DNA from: SIRX01 sp965214475 | Lineage (GTDB): Bacteria; Actinomycetota; Rubrobacteria; Rubrobacterales; Rubrobacteraceae | NCBI GenBank assembly: GCA_965214475.1 | Contig: OZ243953.1 | Coordinates: 2,232,001 to 2,296,000 of the forward strand | Direction of reading: 5' to 3' | Length of the DNA: 64,000 nucleotides | In this document: piece after piece, positions 58,797-64,000 of the stretch | Layout of the letters: every line of letters begins with the position of its first letter | Position numbering within the stretch: position 1 is the first letter of the stretch | The notes under the pieces: generated by a model | Databases searched by the model: none | What the model was told of the DNA's origin: nothing | The model's input: only the letters and a program-made list of their open reading frames with translations | Program-made: the position numbers and the translations under genes

Positions 58797-58847
58797 GTGC
58801 GCCGTGGCAAGTCCCAAAGCTCTCTCGTGCCTCTCTATCATTTTGAC

Positions 58848-58902
58848 GCAGTAGGTTGACAATGTACACCTACTGCGTATACTGAGGTTGACAATGTACA
58901 CC
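58848..58902 (+). promoter_or_regulatory. Promoter with paired 17-bp dyadic operators
   Basis: TTGACA (58856-58861), 16-bp spacer, TATACT (58878-58883). An 18-bp direct repeat, AGGTTGACAATGTACACC, occurs at 58853-58870 and 58885-58902, 32 bp apart. Each has internal symmetry GGT-N2-ACA-N-TGT-N2-ACC. The first is framed by a longer dyad, CGCAGTAGGT and ACCTACTGCG (58848-58878). One copy covers the -35, the other the start site, as for a repressor such as the TetR at 60549. Confidence 0.7.
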
Positions 58903-58933
58903 ACAGAGACACATGCTCGAACGAGGAGGACAC

Positions 58934-59421
58934 GTGAACGTTCAAGACAGGCTCGATATCATGCAGGACAAGCTCGACATCATAGATGCCGTCAACGCCG
59001 CCTTCATCAATACGGACGAACGCAACTGGGATCTCGTTAAGACGCCTTTACTGAGGAGGTACTCCACGATTACAGCTCGGTAGGGTTTGAGGCCGCTACG
59101 CTCAGCCGGGATGCCATGGTAAGTGGTTGGCGGGGCTTTTCGCCCGGCTTCGAGGCGACGCAGCACAGCATCAGCAGCCACGTCGTCCAGGTCAGTGAGG
59201 ATGAAGCGACGTGCTTTAGCTACGGGATAGCTCTGCACTACCTTCCCAATGATTCGGGCGGCGATGTCTGGCGGGTCGTCGGTCGCTACGAGCATCGCTT
59301 AGTTCGCACCCAAGCAGGTTGGAAGGCTAGCCAAAGGATCTTCACCCTCAAATTCATGGACGGCAACACGAATCTACTCGCGCTGGCACAAGAGCGCGCA
59401 GCCCAACTCCAAGTTGCCTAG
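58934..59421 (+). pseudogene. SnoaL/NTF2-like protein with a frameshift
   Basis: From GTG 58934 (behind GAGGAGGAC) the frame reads VNVQDRLDIMQDKLDIIDAV and AAFINTDERNWDLVK. Near 59040 it must shift by one base to continue DAFTEEVLHDYSSVGF, then RDAMVSGWRGFSPGFEATQH and YGIALHYLPNDSGGD to a stop at 59421. A single G lost from a GG run would explain it. The whole would be about 162 residues, a SnoaL-like fold. It is the first gene behind the paired-operator promoter. Confidence 0.7.
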
Positions 59422-59459
59422 TGGTAAACAGATAGATAAACGGCGTTGACGAGGAGTAG

Positions 59460-60314
59460 ATGATGGAGAGCACCAAGAGAATGGCTGTCGTGACGGGGGC
59501 ATCCTCGGGCATTGGCCTCGCGACCGTCCAGGAGCTTGCGCGCCGCGGATTCCACGTTCTGGCCGGTGTCCGCAAGCAACAGGACGCCGACCGGCTTGCC
59601 GGCGAGAACATCGAGCCGGTGATGGTGGACGTGACCGATGAGGAGCAGGTTGCGGCGCTGGCTGACCGCGTCGCCAATGATCCGGAGGGACGCCGTCTCG
59701 GTGTTCTGGTCAACAATGCCGGCGTCCCGCTCAACGCTCCGGTGGAGGCGATCCCCCTCGCTGAGTGGCGGCGCCACTTCGACGTCAACTTCTTTGGGCA
59801 CGTCGCGGTCGTGCAAGCGTTGCTGCCCGCCCTGATCTCTGGCGGCGACGGACGCCTCGTCAACGTATCTTCGATCGGCGGTCGGGTCGCCTTGCCGACC
59901 TTCGGCGCCTACGCGACCGCGAAGTTCGCGCTGGAGGGCTTCAGCGACGTGCTCAGGCGTGAGGTCGGCCGACTCGGCGTCAAGGTCATCGTCATCGAGC
60001 CCGGAGCCGTTACCACTCAGATATGGGACAAGACGATAGCGACAATGGACGGGCTTGCATCTAACATGAGCGCTGACCAGCACGCACGGTATGACGGTAT
60101 CATCGCCGCCATACGCAAGCAGACGCAGCAGGGCCAGCAGGGCAGCGGTACCCAACCGTCTTCGGCAGCGGAGGTGATCGCCGATGCTATCCAGTCCGAC
60201 AAGCCACGTGCACGCTATCTCGTCGGGCGTGACGCGAAGCTGGTGGCGCTCATGGGGAGTCTGCTGGGCGACCATTCGCTCGACCGCATAATTGGCAGGT
60301 GGTGGCGCGCATGA
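59460..60314 (+). CDS. Short-chain dehydrogenase/reductase
   Basis: A 284-residue classical SDR. Nucleotide motif VVTGASSGIGLATVQELARR, NNAGVPLNAPVEAI, the catalytic triad in VNVSSIGGRVALPTFGAYAT with Tyr-x3-Lys (YATAK), and EPGAVTTQIWDKT. The C-terminal part (GTQPSSAAEVIADAIQSDKP) is usual for this type. It likely shares the operator-controlled promoter with the SnoaL frame upstream. The 3' end is partly duplicated downstream in diverged form. Confidence 0.9.
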   Translation: MMESTKRMAVVTGASSGIGLATVQELARRGFHVLAGVRKQQDADRLAGENIEPVMVDVTDEEQVAALADRVANDPEGRRLGVLVNNAGVPLNAPVEAIPLAEWRRHFDVNFFGHVAVVQALLPALISGGDGRLVNVSSIGGRVALPTFGAYATAKFALEGFSDVLRREVGRLGVKVIVIEPGAVTTQIWDKTIATMDGLASNMSADQHARYDGIIAAIRKQTQQGQQGSGTQPSSAAEVIADAIQSDKPRARYLVGRDAKLVALMGSLLGDHSLDRIIGRWWRA

Positions 60315-60358
60315 CGAGTCTGCTGGGTCATCACTCGCCCGAACGCACAACTGGCAGG
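60242..60358 (+). repeat. Diverged tandem duplication at the 3' end of the SDR gene
   Basis: A 58-bp unit (GGTGGCGCTCATGGGGAGTC to TTGGCAGG) at 60242-60299 is repeated 59 bp downstream (60301-60358) with about 80 percent identity. The second copy lies mainly beyond the SDR stop, and its frame is not maintained. Confidence 0.6.
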
Positions 60359-60548
60359 ATGCTGGGCATCTAGTAGAGGTTTTAGCCGAATCGGAATTCT
60401 GGAGCGGGCTACAGAGCGTGGCTGCGCGCGGGGTAATCTAAGCCCGTTATTCGAAGATGTCTTACCATGAAGGGCGTACAGTAAGATTGTGGAGAGATTC
60501 AGAGCGACTCGTCCACCTGCAAGGGAAGGAGGATCCACCTCGACCGGT

Positions 60549-61133
60549 ATGGGAAGTATGGGAACAGACAAGAAGCTAGTGTCAGCCGCGGCGGCCCTCC
60601 TGGATTCGGGTGGTGAGAGCGCCGTAACGCTGCGCGCTGTGGGACATGCTGTCGGTGTCTCCCACAACGCGCCTTACAAGCACTTCAAAGACCGAAGCGC
60701 TCTGTTGGCGGCGGTAGCTATCGAAGACTTCACGATGCTCACGGACGCCTTTGCGGGCATCCGTCAGTCCTCTTCGAGGCCCATGGTCAAGTTGAAACGT
60801 GCGCTCGAGACGTTCATTGACTACGGGCACGAGCACCCATCGCGCTACAGGCTGCTACTCAGCAGCCCCAACATCGTCGCGCATAGAGGGGATCTCGAAA
60901 AGGCCGCTGTCGGACCTTTCGCCGAAGTCGCGGCCATCGTCCAGGAGTGCCAGTCATCACAAGACCTCCCGGAGACATCCAACGTAGCGCTTACAGGACT
61001 GCTATACGCCTCTGTACATGGGCTCATAGATATTGAAGCTGGCGGACGAATGCGGCGCGAAAAGGGACTCACCAGTGTGACAGAGAGTGTAGATCTGCTG
61101 CTAGATCTTCTTTCGCGAAATGGTACGAAGTGA
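60549..61133 (+). CDS. TetR-family transcriptional regulator
   Basis: A regulator of about 194 residues with an N-terminal TetR HTH (VTLRAVGHAVGVSHNAPYKH, then FKDRSALLAAVA) and a helical effector domain with FIDYGHEHPSRYRLLLS and LTGLLYASVHGLIDIEAGGR, as in TetR_C_33-like proteins. GGAAGGAGGA precedes ATG 60549; an ATG three codons later is an alternative, and a GTG at 60489 is unlikely. It is downstream of the SDR gene, and the paired GGT-N2-ACA sites upstream of that operon are plausible targets. Confidence 0.88.
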   Translation: MGSMGTDKKLVSAAAALLDSGGESAVTLRAVGHAVGVSHNAPYKHFKDRSALLAAVAIEDFTMLTDAFAGIRQSSSRPMVKLKRALETFIDYGHEHPSRYRLLLSSPNIVAHRGDLEKAAVGPFAEVAAIVQECQSSQDLPETSNVALTGLLYASVHGLIDIEAGGRMRREKGLTSVTESVDLLLDLLSRNGTK

Positions 61134-61139
61134 GTATCT

Positions 61140-61696
61140 AACTCAAATCGCTAGGAAAAGCCGTCTCTACTCCTGACGGAGAAACCTACTTCACCGACTC
61201 GTTCGCCCCGGTTCTGTACTGGGTGACGGGTAGCGGCGAAGACCTGACGTTCGAGGAGTACATAGACTTCGAGGGTACGCCGGTCGAGTATCGGGACGGA
61301 TTCAACCTGAACGGCATTGTGGCGACGGAAGATGGACGGTATCTGATCACGGTCCAGTACAACACCGGCGACCTCTTTCGCATAGACGCCGAGACTAAAG
61401 AGATCACACAGATAGATCTGTGAGGCACCTCCCTCTCCACCGGCGACGGCCTCGTACTCGACAGACAGAACCTCTACGTCGTCCGCAATCAGCCGGGCGA
61501 CGTGGTTCCGATAGAGCTGTCCGAAGACTTCACGAGCGGCGAAGCCGGTGAAGGCTTCGGCAGTTCTGCGCTCCAGTACCCTACGACCGCCGCCAGATAC
61601 GGAGACCGGCTGCTCGTCGTAAATCCTCAGTTCGGCAAGCAGGGCGGAAAGCCGGAGCTCCCGTTCACCGTGTCCAGCATCCCCATCCCGGAATAG
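61140..61696 (+). pseudogene. SMP-30/gluconolactonase-like protein, 5'-truncated with in-frame TGA
   Basis: The translation LGKAVSTPDGETYFTDSFAP is followed by LYWVTGSGEDLTFEEYIDFE, YRDGFNLNGIVATEDGRYL, and VQYNTGDLFRIDAETKEITQ. This is the beta-propeller repeat pattern of SMP-30-like lactonases. No start codon or first blade is present. A TGA at 61421-61423 then interrupts, and the same frame resumes GTSLSTGDGLVLDRQNLYVV to the end at 61696. It is a decayed fragment; a GGA-to-TGA change fits the expected glycine. Confidence 0.65.
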
Positions 61697-61739
61697 AAGG
61701 GGTTCCGAGAACAACTTTGCAGTCGTCGTGCGGGCCTTC

Positions 61740-61820
61740 TATACTCCATTATTGGGAAAAGGAGGCACAGTGCTAGTAAAGCGACGACAAACGAGTTTCC
61801 GTCGGGTGCTTTCGCCGTGA
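61740..61820 (+). other. Promoter plus short frame: possible leader peptide or remnant
   Basis: TATACT (61740-61745) with TTTGCA 18 bp upstream precedes AAAAGGAGG (61756-61764) and a GTG at 61770. A 16-codon frame, MLVKRRQTSFRRVLSP, then stops at 61820. It lies 135 bp before the hydantoinase start. It could be an Arg-rich leader peptide or the start of a lost gene. No other gene is visible in 61697-61955. Confidence 0.35.
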
Positions 61821-61955
61821 TACCGAAGGCCAAATTTCACCTGCCGAGCACACCGCATCTTGTTCCCTGGGGACAAAGCAATTCCTGCAGAGTTAGGGCA
61901 TAGTGTCAGTGCTGGGAAGCCTCTGGCTTCTCGCGCCTAGAAAGGAGCCAGGGTT

Positions 61956-63359
61956 TTGAGCAAGCTACTCTTTGCCGGAGGTACGGTCGTTACCGCCTCC
62001 GGCAGCTACGAAGCAAATGTGCTGGTCGAGGACGAGAAGATCGTCGCGGTCGGTACCGAACTGGATGCGAACGGTGCGGAGGAGGTGGATGCCTCCGGTA
62101 AGCTCTTGATGCCGGGCTTTATAGACGCGCACACGCACATGGACATGCCATTTGGAGGCACCATGACTGCTGACGACTGGGCCACCGGCACCGAGGCCGC
62201 CGCCGCGGGCGGGACCACCATGATCATTGACTTCGCCCTCCAGGAAGTCGGCGGCACGCTCGCCGGAGCCTTCGACGCCTGGACCGAGAAAGCCCGCGAT
62301 AAGGCGGTAATCGACTACAGCTTCCACGTCGCCATCACCGACCTGCGCGATGACATAAAGAGCGAACTGCCGAGCCTCGCGGAGAAGGGCGTCGCCTCGG
62401 TCAAAATATTTATGGCCTACAAGGGTACCCCGCTCTACAGTGAGGACGAAGACCTCTTCGAGACGCTGCAGTTATCGAAAGATGCGGGGGTGCTGGTGAT
62501 GGTCCACGCCGAGAACGGCGACGCCATCGCCAAGCTGCAGCAGCAGGCGCTCGCAAAGGGCGACGTCGAGCCTCGCTTCCACGTCCTTACCCGTCCCGAG
62601 GCGGTCGAGGCCGAAGCTACGAACCGTGCGATCCGTCTGGCTGAAGTTGCCGGAGCACCGATTCTGGTCGTCCACGTCTCCTGCGCGCCGGCGCTAGAAG
62701 CCATCCACCTCGCCCACGAGCGCGGTCAAACCGTTTACGCCGAGACCTGCCCGCAATACTTCGCCTTTGAGTACGAAGACCTGGCGAAGGAGGGCTTTGA
62801 GGGCGCCAAGTACGTCTGCTCCCCACCCTTGCGAGATCCATCGAATCGCCCGGCGCTGTGGAACGGACTGAAGTTCGGCGACCTGCAGATCTTCGGCTCC
62901 GACCACTGCTCGTTCAACTACGAAGGCCAGAAAGAGCTCGGTAAGGAAGACTTCACGCTCATCCCCAACGGACTGCCCGGCGCGGAGGAGCGGGCGATGG
63001 CGCTCTGGACGCTCGGCGTGCGCGAGGGCAAGCTGAACGAGAACCAGTTCGTCGCCGTCCTCTCTACGAACCAGGCCCGCATCTACGGCGCCTACCCGCG
63101 CAAGGGTGCGCTCGTGCCCGGCGCCGACGCGGACATCGTGCTGTGGAACCCTGAGTTGGAGACCACGGCCACCGTAGATAACCGCCACTCTAACGTGGAC
63201 TACACGCCCTACGAAGGTAGGAGTTTCCACGGCGGCCCAGCCTCCGTGTACGTGCGGGGGACTCTGGTGTACAAGGACGGTGAAGTTGTCGGCGAGCGTG
63301 GTTCCGGAAGGTTTGTCGAGCGGAGCTTTACGGCTCCGAGTGTGGAGGTTGGGGTATGA
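61956..63359 (+). CDS. hydA: Dihydropyrimidinase / D-hydantoinase
   Basis: A 467-residue zinc amidohydrolase that opens the ring of dihydrouracil, dihydrothymine or hydantoins. The metal motif is GFIDAHTHMDMPFGG (54-68), the carbamylated Lys is in SVKIFMAYKGTPL, the other ligands are in VMVHAENGD and ILVVHVSCAPAL, and the catalytic Asp lies in QIFGSDHCSFNY. It starts at TTG 61956, behind AAAGGAGCC. The stop overlaps the next aminotransferase start (ATGA), fitting reductive pyrimidine catabolism. Confidence 0.95.
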   Translation: MSKLLFAGGTVVTASGSYEANVLVEDEKIVAVGTELDANGAEEVDASGKLLMPGFIDAHTHMDMPFGGTMTADDWATGTEAAAAGGTTMIIDFALQEVGGTLAGAFDAWTEKARDKAVIDYSFHVAITDLRDDIKSELPSLAEKGVASVKIFMAYKGTPLYSEDEDLFETLQLSKDAGVLVMVHAENGDAIAKLQQQALAKGDVEPRFHVLTRPEAVEAEATNRAIRLAEVAGAPILVVHVSCAPALEAIHLAHERGQTVYAETCPQYFAFEYEDLAKEGFEGAKYVCSPPLRDPSNRPALWNGLKFGDLQIFGSDHCSFNYEGQKELGKEDFTLIPNGLPGAEERAMALWTLGVREGKLNENQFVAVLSTNQARIYGAYPRKGALVPGADADIVLWNPELETTATVDNRHSNVDYTPYEGRSFHGGPASVYVRGTLVYKDGEVVGERGSGRFVERSFTAPSVEVGV

Positions 63360-64000
63360 ACCCGGAAGAGTTACTAAAGCGGCACAAGGACGTTATCCCC
63401 GAGTGGATCTCGCTGTACTACGACGAGCCGATGGAACTGTCGCACGGTGAGGGATTCAAGGTCTGGGATTCGGAGGGGAACGAGTACTTGGACTTCTTCG
63501 GCGGTATCGTGACGACCATCAGTGGACACAACATTCCCGAAATAGTGGAGGCGATAAGGGAGCAGGCCGGGAAGATTCTACACTCCTCGACGCTCTATCT
63601 CATAGAGAATCAGGTGAAGCTAGCCGAGAAGCTCATCGAACTTTCCCCGATGAGCGGCGACCAGAAGGTGTTCTTCGTCAGCAGCGGCAGCGAGGCGAAC
63701 GAGGCTGCGCTGCTGTTCGCGACGCAGTACCGGCAGTCGAGCGAGGTTCTGGCGATGCGCGGCTCCTACCACGGCGGCTCTTTCGGGACGATGGGGATAA
63801 CGGGCCAGAGTTCGTGGCGTCCGACGAGCCGCTCAGCGCTGGATGTCACCTACGCGATGCCGCCGCACCACTCCTACTCGTCCATCTACAATAGCTACGA
63901 AAAGGAAGATCCGGACTTCGCGCGGGCGTGCGCCGAGGACCTGCGCGACCTCATCCGCACCGCCACCACCGGCCACGTCGCAGCCCTGATCGCCGAGCCT
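63356..64000 (+). CDS. Class III PLP aminotransferase (beta-alanine/alanine-glyoxylate type), 3' end outside window
   Basis: A class III aminotransferase cut by the right edge. It begins MNPEELLKRHKDVIPEWISL and includes KVWDSEGNEYLDFFGGIVTT, FFVSSGSEANEAALLFATQY, RGSYHGGSFGTMGITGQSSW and HVAALIAEP. The segment matches alanine-glyoxylate/beta-alanine-pyruvate aminotransferases. Coupling to the hydantoinase supports transamination of beta-alanine or beta-aminoisobutyrate from pyrimidine breakdown. The PLP lysine is beyond the edge. Confidence 0.92.
   Translation, partial: MNPEELLKRHKDVIPEWISLYYDEPMELSHGEGFKVWDSEGNEYLDFFGGIVTTISGHNIPEIVEAIREQAGKILHSSTLYLIENQVKLAEKLIELSPMSGDQKVFFVSSGSEANEAALLFATQYRQSSEVLAMRGSYHGGSFGTMGITGQSSWRPTSRSALDVTYAMPPHHSYSSIYNSYEKEDPDFARACAEDLRDLIRTATTGHVAALIAEP

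Larger units (their letters stand above)
57990..58809. mobile_element. Small inverted-repeat element with one membrane-protein cargo frame, no transposase
   Basis: Two 35-bp ends face each other at 58001-58035 and 58762-58796, 34 of 35 positions identical after reverse complementing, with further imperfect pairing inward (TGACGG). A 10-bp direct repeat CGCCGTGGCA flanks them (57990-57999 and 58800-58809). This is the pattern of a non-autonomous transposon with a target duplication. The interior holds only the membrane-protein frame at 58101-58728. No transposase is present in the window. Confidence 0.6.

Overview
The window looks like chromosomal DNA of a moderately high-GC, Rubrobacter-like deep-branching actinobacterium. 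This is inferred, not proven: there are three luciferase-like F420-type oxidoreductases and two small split-barrel F420-type proteins, a DUF3618 plus holin-like membrane pair, many GTG/TTG starts with AGGAGG ribosome sites, and a sufC-B-D-ferredoxin-S-U operon. I saw no rRNA, tRNA, CRISPR array, prophage or transposase gene.

Layout. 0-7 kb: queG (partial), a frameshifted pabB coupled to pabC, a succinate-semialdehyde dehydrogenase, two small membrane proteins and an ADP-ribosylglycohydrolase. 7-12 kb: a hypothetical gene behind a folded leader, an LLM oxidoreductase, then a decaying patch (MazG-like remnant, SDR and Nudix genes each cut by an in-frame TGA) around an intact permuted ATP-grasp gene. 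12-20 kb: GFA protein and the complete suf operon, with an intrinsic terminator between sufB and sufD, followed by a PchB-like chorismate mutase, ygfZ and a HAD phosphatase. 20-30 kb: cspA, larC (CTG start), membrane pair, yqeC, YtrA-type regulator, gluQRS, M20 amidohydrolase, a candidate small RNA gene, Yip1, cupin, ferredoxin, VOC protein and AAC(3)-like protein. 30-46 kb: a two-gene SPFH operon, TetR/NAD(P)-binding divergon, LLM enzyme, Gfo/Idh/MocA enzyme and SSS transporter, lipoprotein plus PduO, an AAA ATPase with an unfamiliar Cys-containing N-domain, a DedA-PAP2 fusion, SnoaL, TIM-barrel epimerase and methyltransferase. 46-57 kb: phosphotransferase, haloalkane dehalogenase, DUF2723 protein, a five-gene overlapping PadR operon, and an F420/quinone-reductase/MOSC/FAD-oxidoreductase cluster. 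57-64 kb: an accessory patch with an MFS remnant split by a small inverted-repeat element, a SnoaL-SDR-TetR unit with paired operators, a broken SMP-30-like gene, then a dihydropyrimidinase-aminotransferase operon.

How genes work together: suf plus ygfZ (Fe-S assembly and maintenance), which would serve queG, the 2Fe-2S ferredoxin and the Rieske protein; queG and gluQRS (queuosine and glutamyl-queuosine tRNA modification); pabB-pabC (p-aminobenzoate/folate); hydantoinase plus class-III aminotransferase (reductive pyrimidine or hydantoin breakdown). The most noteworthy non-coding signals are the promoter-hairpin-U-tract unit at 26715-26836, with a G-free C/U-rich loop complementary to Shine-Dalgarno sequences, and the transposon-like unit at 57990-58809, which has 35-bp inverted ends, a 10-bp direct repeat and one membrane-protein reading frame as its only cargo. 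About ten reading frames are interrupted or decayed, so either local gene decay or assembly indels must be considered.
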